Counted from the stretch's first letter, positions 8,488-17,318 are shown. The stretch: DNA of 48,356 nt from Acidimicrobiales bacterium (GCA_025463365.1 JAOBWM010000123.1:1-48356); one strand, 5' to 3'. The notes: generated by a model not told the origin, from the letters alone. Translations and numbers: made by a program.

Positions 8488-9603
8488 TCACCTGGCTGAG
8501 GTGGTCGTGGTGTCCTTGGCCGTCGTGGTGGTCGTGGCACCGGGCGCCGTCGTCGTGGTGGTCGACTTGGGAGCCGCGTCGGCCACCTTGACGATCTCGA
8601 CGACGAACACGAGCGAGGCGTTGGCGGCGATCGATGGGGGCTGACCGGCGGCGCCGTAGGCCAGCTGGTACGGGATGTCCATCTGGCGGATGCCGCCGAC
8701 CCGCGCGGACTCGAGGCCGGGGCTCCACCCGGTGATGACGTTGCCGGCGGTATCGGTGGCCTTGGCCGTGCCGAGGGCGGCGGTGAGCGTGTCGTCCTGA
8801 CCCTGTGCGCCCCGGTCCCAGGAGGCGTCGAACTGGCGGCCATCGATGCACGAGATGCCGTAGTACTTCACGGTCACGTAGACGTTGCGGCCCACCTTCT
8901 TGCCGGTGCCGACCTTGAGGTCGCGGGTCTCGACCTTGGTGGTGGGCGCGAGCAGGGGCATCTTGACGCCCAACGGCTTGCCCGGGATCTTCTTGCCGGC
9001 GATCTCCGCAGGCAGGTCGGTCACCGCGGAGCAGTACTTCGGGGTCGTGGTCACCGCGACCAGGTCCACGACGAACACGAGCGCCTGGTTGGGGCCGATG
9101 CCCTGGGCCGTGTTGCCGTCCTTGCCGTAGGCCTCGGCGGCGGGAACCGTGATCGTGCGGCGGCCCCCGACCTTCATGCCGGCCAGGCCGGTCTCGAGCC
9201 CGGCGACCAGCTGGTTCTGACCGAGCTGGGCCGTGATCGGATGGCCCGTCTTGTAGGTCGAGGTGAAGACCTTGCCGTCGGCGGCGGTGGCCCCGACCAT
9301 GTCGAGGCTCAGGTAGCCCTCGGTCCCCGCGGCACAGCCCTTGCCGACGGTCACGTCCTTCTGCGCGGTCTTCTTGCCGACCTTGGTGGTCTTGGCGATG
9401 GTGGGCGGGGTGGTCGGGCGGTTGACCTCGGGCGTGCACCCGATGCCGTCCTTGACGACCGAGCCCTTGAGCTCGTCCTTCTTGCCACAGCCCGACAGGA
9501 CCAAGGCGACGACGAGCACGGGAGCCACCAGCGCCCACCGTGCCCTGGCTCGACGGGCGTTTGACGAGAGGGCGGGCGCAGTCGCGGCCGGAATGACAGA
9601 CAT
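8488..9603 (-). CDS. Tandem FKBP-type peptidyl-prolyl isomerase lipoprotein
   Basis: 371-aa exported lipoprotein: basic N-terminus, hydrophobic helix and lipobox LVLSGC with C39 as the lipidated residue. Two FKBP domains follow. The first, about 75-185, has TAQLGQNQLVAGLETGLAGMKVGGRRTITVPAAEAYG and ALVFVVDLVAV. The second, about 225-345, has GWSPGLESARVGGIRQMDIPYQLAYGAAGQP and ASLVFVVEIVKV. A low-complexity Thr/Ala tail ends the protein. FKBPs catalyse cis-trans isomerisation of X-Pro bonds; here outside the membrane, probably in folding of exported proteins. The start ATG 9603 is supported by TAGGGT 8 nt upstream; the longer open frame overlaps the divergent gene and is not coding. Confidence 0.88.
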   Translation of the reverse strand: MSVIPAATAPALSSNARRARARWALVAPVLVVALVLSGCGKKDELKGSVVKDGIGCTPEVNRPTTPPTIAKTTKVGKKTAQKDVTVGKGCAAGTEGYLSLDMVGATAADGKVFTSTYKTGHPITAQLGQNQLVAGLETGLAGMKVGGRRTITVPAAEAYGKDGNTAQGIGPNQALVFVVDLVAVTTTPKYCSAVTDLPAEIAGKKIPGKPLGVKMPLLAPTTKVETRDLKVGTGKKVGRNVYVTVKYYGISCIDGRQFDASWDRGAQGQDDTLTAALGTAKATDTAGNVITGWSPGLESARVGGIRQMDIPYQLAYGAAGQPPSIAANASLVFVVEIVKVADAAPKSTTTTTAPGATTTTTAKDTTTTSAR

Positions 9604-9611
9604 GGGGCGAA

Positions 9612-9617
9612 ACCCTA
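9612..9617 (-). promoter_or_regulatory. -10 box (TAGGGT) of the FKBP gene
   Basis: TAGGGT on the minus strand ends 8 nt before the ATG at 9603, the spacing seen for other probable leaderless genes in the window. Confidence 0.45.
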
Positions 9618-9671
9618 TCGAAGCGGGGTCCGCGGTCCCGGGCGAGGGGACGGCGGACCTCGGGGCTCCGG

Positions 9672-9677
9672 TAGCGT
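9672..9677 (+). promoter_or_regulatory. -10 box (TAGCGT) of the lytic transglycosylase
   Basis: TAGCGT ends 8 nt before GTG 9686 and marks that GTG as the likely start of a leaderless mRNA. Confidence 0.45.
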
Positions 9678-9685
9678 CGCAGCCC

Positions 9686-11107
9686 GTGCCATCGGACCGG
9701 GGAGGCGTTCGAGGCGCTGCCGTCACCGTCCTCACCGGCATCCTCGCGGCGGCCGCGGTCCTGGCCGCCATCCCGGCGGGCGCCGCAGCCGGCGAGCCCG
9801 CCCCGCCGTCGTCCTTCGCGAAGCGCGAGCTGAAGCCGGTCGACACCCCCGGCCTGGACCCGGTCCTGGACGGCATCGACGTCGTGGAGACCAGCGCGAC
9901 GCGCCGCGCCGGCCGGCGGCTCGACGAGACGGCCCAGGCCCAGGGACGGGCCACCCTTCGCTGGCTGGCGGCCGACCGGGCTCGGCTGGAGCTCGTCAGC
10001 CACGCCGCCCAGGCCGGCGACGACGTGACCCGGGACCGCACGACGCTCGACCGGGCCCAGGCCACCCGGGTGGCCGGTGAGACCGAGCTCCGGCGCCGAC
10101 GCGCCACCGAGCGACGGCGCCAGGCCGCGCTCGCGGTCCAGCAGGCCGAGCTGCGCCGCCTCGCCGCGGCCATCGTCGCCTCGGGTACGACGGATCGCTT
10201 CGCCGTCTTGGGCAACCCGGGCGACTACTCGGCGGGATCGAGGCGAGAGGCCGTGCGAGCCCGGACGCTCGGGGCCCAGAGCGGACGGGTCGAGCAGGAG
10301 CGGGTCCCCTGGGCCCGGGCCCGAGGAAGCCGGCTCGCCCAGCAGCGCCGGGTGGCGCGTGCGGTCGCCGCCCAGCGCCGGGCCGTCGCCGCGTTGGCGC
10401 ACGCCATCGAGGTGCGAGACGAGTTCGCCACCCTGCTCGATCAGGCGACGGCCGAGTCCGCCCGCCGCCTCGACGACCTCCGCGCCGCCGAAGGCGACAC
10501 CCACGACGCCATCGTGGCGCGCCGCGAGGCCCGCCTGACGGCGACGGTGAAGGGACTCGACCTCCCGCTCGTCGCCGTGGACGCGTACTGGCTCGCGTCG
10601 GCGGCCGCGCCGTGCGTCGTGCCCTGGTGGGTCGTCGCGGGCGTGGGCCGCATCGAGTCCCGCCATGGAACGGCCCAGCGGAGCAAGCTCCTCGCGGACG
10701 GGACGACCACCGTCCACATCCGGGGCATCCCCCTCGACGGGCGGCCCGGTACCTTCCCGGTCCACGACACCGACGGCGGCCTGCTCGACGACGACGTCGT
10801 CTGGGACCGCGCCGTGGGCCCGATGCAGTTCCTGCCGGGAACGTGGGGACGTTGGGCCACCGACGACAACCACGACGGCAAGGCCGACCCCCACAACCTC
10901 TACGACGCGGCCGGTGCCGCCGCGGCATATCTCTGCTTCGGCCACGGCGACCTGACCGACGAGGCCGCCATGCGGGCTGCCCTGCTGTCCTACAACCGGT
11001 CCGTCCCCTACGGCACGCGCGTGCTCGACGCGGGCCGCCGCTACCGCGACGAGCTCGGCCTGCCTGACGAGCCGCCGGAGGCTTCGCCGGCGACGAGCGG
11101 CAACTGA
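9686..11107 (+). CDS. Secreted lytic murein transglycosylase with coiled-coil region
   Basis: 473 aa from GTG 9686. A hydrophobic N-terminal signal segment (AAVTVLTGILAAAAVLAAIPAGAAA) is followed by about 230 residues rich in Arg, Ala, Glu and Gln (likely helical/coiled-coil) and a C-terminal transglycosylase domain. In it VVAGVGRIESRHG carries the catalytic Glu, followed by VGPMQFLPGTWGRWATD and NLYDAAGAAAAYLC, the pattern of MltB/SLT-2-type enzymes. It would cleave the glycan strands of peptidoglycan outside the membrane, perhaps in division or wall turnover. The upstream open frame overlaps the divergent FKBP gene, so the GTG after the TAGCGT box was chosen. Confidence 0.85.
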   Translation: MPSDRGGVRGAAVTVLTGILAAAAVLAAIPAGAAAGEPAPPSSFAKRELKPVDTPGLDPVLDGIDVVETSATRRAGRRLDETAQAQGRATLRWLAADRARLELVSHAAQAGDDVTRDRTTLDRAQATRVAGETELRRRRATERRRQAALAVQQAELRRLAAAIVASGTTDRFAVLGNPGDYSAGSRREAVRARTLGAQSGRVEQERVPWARARGSRLAQQRRVARAVAAQRRAVAALAHAIEVRDEFATLLDQATAESARRLDDLRAAEGDTHDAIVARREARLTATVKGLDLPLVAVDAYWLASAAAPCVVPWWVVAGVGRIESRHGTAQRSKLLADGTTTVHIRGIPLDGRPGTFPVHDTDGGLLDDDVVWDRAVGPMQFLPGTWGRWATDDNHDGKADPHNLYDAAGAAAAYLCFGHGDLTDEAAMRAALLSYNRSVPYGTRVLDAGRRYRDELGLPDEPPEASPATSGN

Positions 11108-11113
11108 GCCCCG

Positions 11114-11641
11114 TCAGGCGAGTGGCGAGATGCCGGCCTCGAGGTCGAGCAGGAAGCGCTTGCGGTCCATGCCGCCGCCGTAGCCGGTGAGGCTGCCATC
11201 GGCCCCGATGACGCGATGGCACGGGACGATGATCGAGTGGGGGTTGCGGCCATTGGCCAGGCCGACGGCCCGGGACGCGTTCGGGGCGCCAAGGCCGACG
11301 GCCATCTGCCCGTAGCTCCACGTCTCGCCATAGGGGATCGTGCGCAGCTGGGTCCAGACGCGGAGCTGGAACTCGGTGCCCACCGGCGTCAGCTCGAGGT
11401 CGAACGACCGCCGGGTGCCGCCGAAGTACTCGCCGAGCTGGCCGGCGGCGTCGGCGAAGGCATCGTCGTCGCGCTCGAGCCCGGCCCCGGGGTTGGTGGT
11501 CGAGGTCGGGCCGGTGAACCAGCAGCCGGCGAGGGTGGGCCCGGTCCCGGTGAGGATCAGGTCCCCGACGGGGCTGGGGATCACGGCAAAGCGGTCGGCG
11601 ACCGCACGGGATCGGGGGGCGAGCGTCGGACGAGGAGCCAT
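11114..11641 (-). CDS. ogt: Methylated-DNA--protein-cysteine methyltransferase
   Basis: 175-aa DNA-repair protein that removes O6-alkyl groups from guanine by irreversible transfer to its own cysteine. Diagnostic segments: PYGETWSYGQMA (recognition helix region), NGRNPHSIIVPCHRVIGADGSLTGYGGG with the acceptor Cys in PCHRV, and the Arg finger region (ASRAVGLANGRNP). No AdaA/AdaC-type DNA-binding domain is present, so it is the stand-alone Ogt form. ATG 11641 is chosen because TACCGT lies 7 nt upstream; a GTG at 11650 is the alternative. It is convergent with the transglycosylase gene, 6 bp apart. Confidence 0.93.
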   Translation of the reverse strand: MAPRPTLAPRSRAVADRFAVIPSPVGDLILTGTGPTLAGCWFTGPTSTTNPGAGLERDDDAFADAAGQLGEYFGGTRRSFDLELTPVGTEFQLRVWTQLRTIPYGETWSYGQMAVGLGAPNASRAVGLANGRNPHSIIVPCHRVIGADGSLTGYGGGMDRKRFLLDLEAGISPLA

Positions 11642-11648
11642 GTCGAGC

Positions 11649-11654
11649 ACGGTA
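11649..11654 (-). promoter_or_regulatory. -10 box (TACCGT) of ogt
   Basis: TACCGT on the minus strand ends 7 nt before the ATG at 11641; it fits the leaderless promoter pattern of this window. Confidence 0.45.
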
Positions 11655-11812
11655 CGGGGTCCGCGGGCCGGTCACTGGCGGGAATCGGACGATGCGGGTG
11701 GACCGTCCGCGGCCCGTCCGCGACCCATCCGTGGCCCGTCTGGGGCGGTCTGGCCGGGCCGGTGGCGGCCGGTACGGTTGGCACCGGCGTTCGACAGCAA
11801 GGAGACCTGGGG

Positions 11813-12769
11813 ATGATCGAGGCGCGGGGGCTGACCAAGCGGTACGGCTCCACGGTCGCAGTCGACGACCTCAGCTTCCGGGCCGAAGGCAACCGGGTGA
11901 CCGGGTTCCTCGGGCCCAACGGGGCCGGCAAGTCCACGACCATGCGGATGGTGCTCGGGCTGGACCGCGCCGATGCCGGCGGAGTGCGCATCGACCAGAA
12001 GCGCCTGATCGACTTCGCCGTGCCGATGCGGGAGGTCGGGGCCTTGCTCGACGCGGCCTACGTCCACCCGACCCGCAAGGCCAGCGAACACCTCTGGGCG
12101 TTGGCCGCGTCCAACGGGCTGCCGCGCAAGCGGGTCGACGCCGTGCTCGGCCTGGTGGGACTGTCGGAGGTGGCCGGGAAGCGGGTGGGCGGGTTCTCGC
12201 TCGGCATGAAGCAGCGGCTCGGGCTGGCCGGCGCCATGCTCGGCGACCCGCACACGCTCGTCTTCGACGAACCGGCCAACGGGTTGGACCCTGAGGGGAT
12301 CCAGTGGATGCGCCGGTTCCTCAAGGGCCTGGCCGCTGACGGGCGCACGGTGTTCGTCTCCAGCCACCTGCTGTCGGAGATGGCGCTGATCGCCGACGAC
12401 CTCGTCGTCATCGGCAAGGGCCGCCTCATCTTCCAAGGGCCGGTGGACGCGTTCGTGAAGGGCGCGGCCCGGTCGTGGGTGACCGTCCGCAGCCCGCAGG
12501 TCGCCCAGATCGCGACCGCCCTCGCCGAGCAGGGAGCCACCGTCACGTCAGGCGACGATGCGTCGATCGACGTCGTCGGCGTGGACGCCAAGACCATCGG
12601 CGAACTGGCCGCCGGGCTCGGCGCCACGCTGCACGAGCTCGCACCGCGCACCGGCTCACTCGAGGACGCGTTCCTCGAGGTCACCGCCGGCGCCCAGGAG
12701 TACCGGGGTGATCCGCGTGCGGGCAGCGCCATCCCCGGGACCACCGCGCCGGGAGGCACCCCCTCGTGA
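11813..12769 (+). CDS. ABC transporter ATP-binding protein (ABC-2 type)
   Basis: 318-aa ATPase with AAGGAG 8 nt before ATG 11813. Walker A GPNGAGKST near 38-46, Q-loop region changed to LLDAAYVHPTRKA, signature SLGMKQRLGLAGAML, Walker B LVFDEPANGLDPEG and switch His in VFVSSHLLSEM. The C-terminal ACT-like extension is typical of ATPases serving ABC-2 exporters. The downstream permease overlaps its stop (GTGA), so the two form a transporter. The substrate is unknown; relatives include bacitracin/antibiotic-resistance-like and other small-molecule exporters. Confidence 0.92.
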   Translation: MIEARGLTKRYGSTVAVDDLSFRAEGNRVTGFLGPNGAGKSTTMRMVLGLDRADAGGVRIDQKRLIDFAVPMREVGALLDAAYVHPTRKASEHLWALAASNGLPRKRVDAVLGLVGLSEVAGKRVGGFSLGMKQRLGLAGAMLGDPHTLVFDEPANGLDPEGIQWMRRFLKGLAADGRTVFVSSHLLSEMALIADDLVVIGKGRLIFQGPVDAFVKGAARSWVTVRSPQVAQIATALAEQGATVTSGDDASIDVVGVDAKTIGELAAGLGATLHELAPRTGSLEDAFLEVTAGAQEYRGDPRAGSAIPGTTAPGGTPS

Positions 12770-13590
12770 TCCACGTCATCCGCTCCGAGTGGATCAAGTT
12801 CCGCAGCGTGCGCTCCACGGTCCTGCTCGTCCTGGCCGCAGGGCTGCTCGTCGTGGTCGTGGCGTTCTTCGCGGCCCGCAGCGAGAACCACGACGCCGCC
12901 AGTGGGTTCTGCCGACCCGACATCGCCACCGCACCCGCCGGATCGGGTTCCGCGATCGAGGGTGAGGGCCAGGGTCCCTCCGTGCAGTCGTCGTCGGGCC
13001 TGTGTCCGATCAACTTCGGCGACATCACGGTCGGCATCCCGTTCGCGCTGTTCCTGTTCGGGGCGCTCGGCGTGCAGATCATCGGCCAGGAGTACCGATT
13101 CAGCACGATCCGGCCGACGTTCACCGCAGTCCCGCGTCGTGGTCGCGTGCTCGCGGCCAAGCTGCTGGTGGTCACGGCCGCCTGCGCGGTGGTGGCGGCC
13201 GTCATGTTGGCCTTGTGCGCGCTGCTCGGCACCGTGATGGTGCACGACTTCACGTTCGACGGGATCGACCAGCGCGTGGCGTGGGGCACGGTCCTGTTCA
13301 TCGTCGGGTGGACGGCGCTCGGCATGGGGGTCGGGTCGATCGTCCGCCAACCCATCGCCGGCATGTTGATCCTGCTGGTCGAGGCGTTCGTCCTCGAGAA
13401 CCTGCTGCGGCACCTCGTGCACGGCTCCGGGAAGTGGCTGCCGTTCGTCAACGGGATCCAGATGACCTTCCGCGACCCCGACCACAGCGGCGAGCTCCGC
13501 TCCATCACCGGCGGCGGCGTCTACTTCTTCGTGGTCGCGGCGGTCATCTGGTCGGTCGGCGCGGTCCTCGCCCATCGGCGAGATGCCTGA
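12766..13590 (+). CDS. ABC-2 type membrane permease
   Basis: 274-aa integral membrane partner of the preceding ATPase; its GTG overlaps the upstream TGA. About six hydrophobic segments are visible: STVLLVLAAGLLVVVVAFF, FALFLFGALGVQIIG, VVTAACAVVAAVMLALCALLG, TVLFIVGWTALGMGVG, IAGMLILLVEAFVLEN and VYFFVVAAVIWSVGAVLA. GQEYRFSTIRPTFTAVPRRGR after the second helix is the usual conserved cytoplasmic motif of ABC-2 permeases. The extracytoplasmic loop after TM1 has two cysteines (GFC, GLCPINFGD) that could form a disulfide. Confidence 0.88.
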   Translation: MIHVIRSEWIKFRSVRSTVLLVLAAGLLVVVVAFFAARSENHDAASGFCRPDIATAPAGSGSAIEGEGQGPSVQSSSGLCPINFGDITVGIPFALFLFGALGVQIIGQEYRFSTIRPTFTAVPRRGRVLAAKLLVVTAACAVVAAVMLALCALLGTVMVHDFTFDGIDQRVAWGTVLFIVGWTALGMGVGSIVRQPIAGMLILLVEAFVLENLLRHLVHGSGKWLPFVNGIQMTFRDPDHSGELRSITGGGVYFFVVAAVIWSVGAVLAHRRDA

Positions 13591-13601
13591 GGGCTGGAAC
13601 G

Positions 13602-13988
13602 ATGACCACCGATCGGCAGGTCCTACGGGCGCAGCGCGAGGTGCGCGAGGCGTGCGTGGCCCTGCCCGAGGTGACCGAGCGGCTCAGCCACGGCGCGCCC
13701 ACGTTCTTCGTCCGCGACAAGAAGTCGTTCGTGATGTTCCACGACGACCACCACGGCGATGGGATCATCGGGATCTGGTGCGCGGCGCCGCCGGGCGTCC
13801 AGCAGGAGCTGGTCGAAACCGAGCCCGAGCGGTTCTTCCGACCGCCCTACGTCGGCCACCGCGGCTGGCTCGGCGTGCGCCTGGACCGTTCCCCGGACTG
13901 GGCCGAGCTCCGGGTGATCGTGGCCGATGCCTACCGCCAGGTGGCCCCCAAGACCCTCGTGGCGCGCCTCGACGAGCCACCCGCCTGA
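13602..13988 (+). CDS. MmcQ/YjbR family protein
   Basis: 128-aa protein of the MmcQ/YjbR (CyaY-like fold, DUF1801-like) group. Typical features are EACVALPEVTERLSHGAPTFFVRDKKSFVMF at 15-47, and RFFRPPYVGHRGWLGVRLD followed by a C-terminal helical part LRVIVADAYRQVAPKTLVARL. Members may bind DNA, but the biochemical role is not established. It starts 11 bp after the ABC permease and may be read through from that operon, although a functional connection is not evident. Confidence 0.85.
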   Translation: MTTDRQVLRAQREVREACVALPEVTERLSHGAPTFFVRDKKSFVMFHDDHHGDGIIGIWCAAPPGVQQELVETEPERFFRPPYVGHRGWLGVRLDRSPDWAELRVIVADAYRQVAPKTLVARLDEPPA

Positions 13989-14046
13989 CAGCAGAGCATC
14001 GTGCGAAATTCGGCGCGTCGTCGCCCGACCAGGTAGCACCTCGCCC

Positions 14047-14883
14047 ATGCGTGTGCCCTCCACCGACGGCGTCGAACTCGAGCTCCACGACCTCGGCGGC
14101 GACGGCCCGACCGTCCTCGTGGCCCACGCCACCGGGTTCTGCGCCGGCGCGTACCGCCCGTTCGCAGCCCGCCTGGCGAGCCACGGCCACCACGTCTGGG
14201 CGCTCGACTTCCGGGCCCACGGCGACTCCACGGCCCCGGCGAGCGGCGACCTGCACTGGCGCGGCATGGCCGACGACGTGCTGGCCACCGTCGCCGCGAT
14301 CGGTGATGGTCCGGTGCTCGCCTACGGCCACTCCATGGGCGGCGCGGCCCTCGCCATGGCAGAGCTCGAGCGACCTGGCACCCTGCGGCGGGCGGTGTTC
14401 TTCGAGCCGGTCATCGTCCCCACCGATTGGGCCCACATGCTCGACGGCGACAACCCCCTCGCGGCGTCGGCCCGCAAGCGCCGGGCCGCGTTCGATTCCC
14501 GCCCCGACGCCCTCGCCCGCTACGCCGGTCGTCCGCCGCTGGGGGCGTTTCGCGCCGACGTCTTGTCGGCCTACGTCGAGCATGGGTTCGCCGACCAGCC
14601 CGACGGCACCATCGCCTTGAAGTGCACGCCGCAGCACGAAGGCGACGTCTTCGACGCCCCCGGCAAGCCCACCATCGACACGATGGGGGCGGTGCAGACC
14701 CCGGCGCAGGTCGCCCTGGGCCTCCGCGATGCCGGCCGAGGCCCGACCGACTTCGCCCAGGCGGTGGCCGACGCGCTCCCCCATGGCTCGTCGCACCCGT
14801 ACCGCCACGTCGGGCACTTCGGTCCGTTCCAGGATCCCGACACCCTCGCCGACGACGCCGCCGCCTTCTTCGCCGCCGGGTAG
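14047..14883 (+). CDS. Alpha/beta-fold hydrolase
   Basis: 278-aa alpha/beta hydrolase. The nucleophile elbow GHSMGG lies near 98-103, an oxyanion region HATGFCAGAYRPFAARL near 26-42, and the C-terminal catalytic His is probably in YRHVGHFGPFQDPD. A cap region occupies about 125-190. The substrate cannot be told from the sequence. TAGCAC lies 7 nt before the ATG, a near match to the local leaderless -10 pattern. The downstream amidohydrolase lies on the same strand 78 bp away. Confidence 0.88.
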   Translation: MRVPSTDGVELELHDLGGDGPTVLVAHATGFCAGAYRPFAARLASHGHHVWALDFRAHGDSTAPASGDLHWRGMADDVLATVAAIGDGPVLAYGHSMGGAALAMAELERPGTLRRAVFFEPVIVPTDWAHMLDGDNPLAASARKRRAAFDSRPDALARYAGRPPLGAFRADVLSAYVEHGFADQPDGTIALKCTPQHEGDVFDAPGKPTIDTMGAVQTPAQVALGLRDAGRGPTDFAQAVADALPHGSSHPYRHVGHFGPFQDPDTLADDAAAFFAAG

Positions 14884-14909
14884 GCAGCGCCGGGCGGTTC
14901 GTGGAAAAC

Positions 14910-14923
14910 TGGAACACGTTCTC
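14910..14923 (+). promoter_or_regulatory. Candidate KstR-like operator
   Basis: TGGAACACGTTCTC matches 13 of 14 positions of the TNNAACNNGTTNNA site of the actinobacterial lipid/steroid repressor KstR (recalled consensus). It lies 39-52 bp before the amidohydrolase ATG. No KstR or steroid genes are in the window, so the assignment is tentative. Confidence 0.25.
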
Positions 14924-14961
14924 GTCCGGCGGACCCGCCGGCCGAGCGCCAGGAGGCCACG

Positions 14962-16161
14962 ATGACCGATTCCGCCGCCACCACGGCCACCCTCGGCTAC
15001 CGGCCCTTCGACGCCGACAACCACTACTACGAGGCCGTCGACGCCTTCAGCCGCCACCTCGACCCTTGCCACGCGACCCGCGTGTTCGAGTGGGCCAGGA
15101 TCGGCAAGCGCAGCTATCCGGTCCTCGCCGGCAAGGTCTTCCGCGGCGTCAAGAACGCCACGTTCGATCCTGTCGCCTACCCCGGCATCCTCGCCGACTA
15201 CTTCCGGGGCAACCCGAACGGCGACGACCCGCTCGAGCTCCTCAGCCGCCACGAGCCCATCCGCCCCGCGTACCGCGACCGTGATGCCCGACTCGCCACC
15301 ATGGACGCCCACGGTCTCGACAAGGTCTGGCTGTTCCCGACGCTCGGGATGATCTACGAGGACCCGCTCAAGCACGATCCCGGAGCGGTGAAGCTCCTGT
15401 TCACGGCGTTCAACCGCTGGCTCGACGAGGACTGGGGCTTCGCCTACCAGGATCGCATCTTCGCCGCGCCCTACTTCACGCTGGTCGACGTCGAGTGGGC
15501 GTGCGCGGAGCTCGAATGGGCGATCGGACGGGGCGCCCGCACGATCGTCACCCGACCCGCCGCGCCGACGACGGTCGACGGCCCCCGCTCCCCCGGCCAC
15601 ACCGACTTCGACCCGTTCTGGGCCCGCGTCAACGAGGCCGGGATCACCGTGGTCGTGCACGCGGGAGACAGCGGCTACACGTCGCACGGCTATGCCACCG
15701 ACGGCTTCACCACCGACTTCGGCGGCGTCCCGCAACCGATCAAGATGCTGCAACTCGAACGGCCGATCGAGGACTGGCTGTCCTCGCTCGTCTGCGACAA
15801 CCTCTTCCACCGGTTCCCGAACCTGCGCGTCGCCTCGGTCGAGAACGGCTCGAAGTTCCTGCCCGGGATGTTCGAGCGGCTGCAGGTGGTCGGCCGCAAG
15901 ATGAACGGCTGGTTCCCCGAGGATCCCGTCGAGACGTTCCGCCGCCACGTGTGGGTCAACCCGTTCTGGGAGGACCACGTCGATGACGTCATCGATGCCG
16001 TCGGGGTGCAACGCGTGATCTTCGGCAGCGATTGGCCCCACATCGAAGGGCTGCCCGAGCCGCTCGACTACGTGGCCGAGGTGAAGCACCTCGCCGAGCA
16101 CGACCAGAAGCGCATCCTCGCCGACAACGCCGCCGAGCTGACCCTCCTCCGACCCACCTGA
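14962..16161 (+). CDS. Amidohydrolase-2 family metal-dependent hydrolase
   Basis: 399-aa TIM-barrel enzyme of the amidohydrolase-2 (ACMSD-like) family. Visible: N-terminal metal site FDADNHYYE (residues 15-23, with Asn where many members have an HxH pattern), VVVHAGDSGY near 230, SVENGSKFLP near 290, and the catalytic Asp in RVIFGSDWPHIEGLPEP near 352-367. The group catalyses hydrolysis or decarboxylation; actinobacterial relatives with the DADNHYYE start are common in gene-rich lipid or aromatic catabolic regions, but the substrate is unknown. A reasonable AGGAGG-like site (gccAGGAGGccacg) precedes the ATG. Confidence 0.88.
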   Translation: MTDSAATTATLGYRPFDADNHYYEAVDAFSRHLDPCHATRVFEWARIGKRSYPVLAGKVFRGVKNATFDPVAYPGILADYFRGNPNGDDPLELLSRHEPIRPAYRDRDARLATMDAHGLDKVWLFPTLGMIYEDPLKHDPGAVKLLFTAFNRWLDEDWGFAYQDRIFAAPYFTLVDVEWACAELEWAIGRGARTIVTRPAAPTTVDGPRSPGHTDFDPFWARVNEAGITVVVHAGDSGYTSHGYATDGFTTDFGGVPQPIKMLQLERPIEDWLSSLVCDNLFHRFPNLRVASVENGSKFLPGMFERLQVVGRKMNGWFPEDPVETFRRHVWVNPFWEDHVDDVIDAVGVQRVIFGSDWPHIEGLPEPLDYVAEVKHLAEHDQKRILADNAAELTLLRPT

Positions 16162-16184
16162 ACCAGGGAGCTGGTGGCCCTTGC

Positions 16185-17306
16185 TCAGGCCTTGCGGAGG
16201 GGGTGGGCTTCGAAGAAGGCCCACATGAGCTTGGTGGCGTCGACCGAGGTGGTGGTGTGGCCGGTCACGCTGTCGAGGGTGGCGCCCACCACGCTGCCGG
16301 GCCAGGCGTGGCCGCCGCCGGTCACGCGGTAGAGCTCGGCCTCGTCGCCGGCCGGGCAGGTCTCGTGGAGGAGGTCGACATCGGAGCTGACCTTCGAGAC
16401 CGTCTCCTTGCCGGTGCAGCCGTTGCGCTTCGACCAGGTGGCGAGGATCTCGGGGACGGTGTCGTTGATGTCGCCGGGGAGGATGTCGGTGGCGGACTTG
16501 GGATCGGCCTCGCCCATCGTCTCGCCGGACTGCTTGCTGTCGACGGCCGGGAGCTTCTTCGCCCCTGAGCCGATGCCGCCCTTGTAGACCACGAACTCGT
16601 CGGCCGTCCCGTGGAACGCGATCACCGGCACGGGACGCTTCGGCTTGCAGCCGGGCACGTCGCGGATGCCCGCCACGGGGGCGACAGCTGCGAACCGCTC
16701 CGAGTCGGTGCACGCCAACGTCGAGGTCAAGAAGGCCCCGTTCGAGAAGCCGGTGGCGTACTCGCGGTTCTTGTCGATGCACGTGGTCTGCTCGACGTGG
16801 TCGAGCACCGCGTTCACGAACGTGATGTCGGGCGACGTGAGCCTGGTGTCCCAGTGGACCAGGTCACCTTGGCCCTGCGGCGTGACGGTGACGAAGCCCT
16901 CGAACTGGCCGAGGGCGCTGAGGCCCGAGACACCGGCGTGCAGGTCAGCCCCTTCGAGGTACCCGTGGAGGTCGAGGATCAACGGCTGCGGCGTGTCCGC
17001 CGTGTTCGACGACGGCACGTTCACGAAGTACCAGCGGTCCATGCCGCCCGACGCGGTTGCCACCTTCTCGTTGCCGGATGTGGTGTGGATCGAGCCCCGG
17101 CAGCCGGCCGACGGATCGGCGGGCACCGACGACGGGTCGACGGTCCTCGTGGTGGACGCGCCGGTCGTGGTGGACCGTCTCGTCGAGGCATCGGTGGTGG
17201 GCGACGCGTCGCTCCCACCCGACGAGCAGGCCGCCAGCGCAGCCGTCACCGCGACCGCTCCGACCAGCGCCCGCGACCATCCGAACCTGTCCCTGTGCAT
17301 GGCCAT
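16185..17306 (-). CDS. Secreted PHB-depolymerase/feruloyl-esterase-like lipoprotein
   Basis: 373-aa lipoprotein with lipobox LAAC (C27), a Thr/Ser-rich linker, then an esterase domain of the PHB depolymerase/LpqC type. PLILDLHGYLEG gives the oxyanion region, YATGFSNGAFLTSTLAC carries the nucleophile in GFSNG, VPVIAFHGTADEFV supplies the Asp, and TGGGHAWPGS the catalytic His. Several Cys pairs probably form disulfides outside the membrane. Likely action is ester hydrolysis at the cell surface (polyester, acyl or feruloyl); substrate unresolved. The start has TAGGGT 6 nt upstream; a second in-frame ATG lies two codons later. Confidence 0.88.
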   Translation of the reverse strand: MAMHRDRFGWSRALVGAVAVTAALAACSSGGSDASPTTDASTRRSTTTGASTTRTVDPSSVPADPSAGCRGSIHTTSGNEKVATASGGMDRWYFVNVPSSNTADTPQPLILDLHGYLEGADLHAGVSGLSALGQFEGFVTVTPQGQGDLVHWDTRLTSPDITFVNAVLDHVEQTTCIDKNREYATGFSNGAFLTSTLACTDSERFAAVAPVAGIRDVPGCKPKRPVPVIAFHGTADEFVVYKGGIGSGAKKLPAVDSKQSGETMGEADPKSATDILPGDINDTVPEILATWSKRNGCTGKETVSKVSSDVDLLHETCPAGDEAELYRVTGGGHAWPGSVVGATLDSVTGHTTTSVDATKLMWAFFEAHPLRKA

Positions 17307-17312
17307 CGGGCG

Positions 17313-17318
17313 ACCCTA
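17313..17318 (-). promoter_or_regulatory. -10 box (TAGGGT) of the secreted esterase
   Basis: TAGGGT on the minus strand ends 6 nt before the ATG at 17306; a leaderless arrangement. Confidence 0.45.

Noticed and set aside
13765-16782. About 1000-codon minus-strand open frame
   Set aside because: It runs antisense to an alpha/beta hydrolase and an amidohydrolase with complete motifs; its Gly/Arg/Val/Asp composition is that of a shadow frame.
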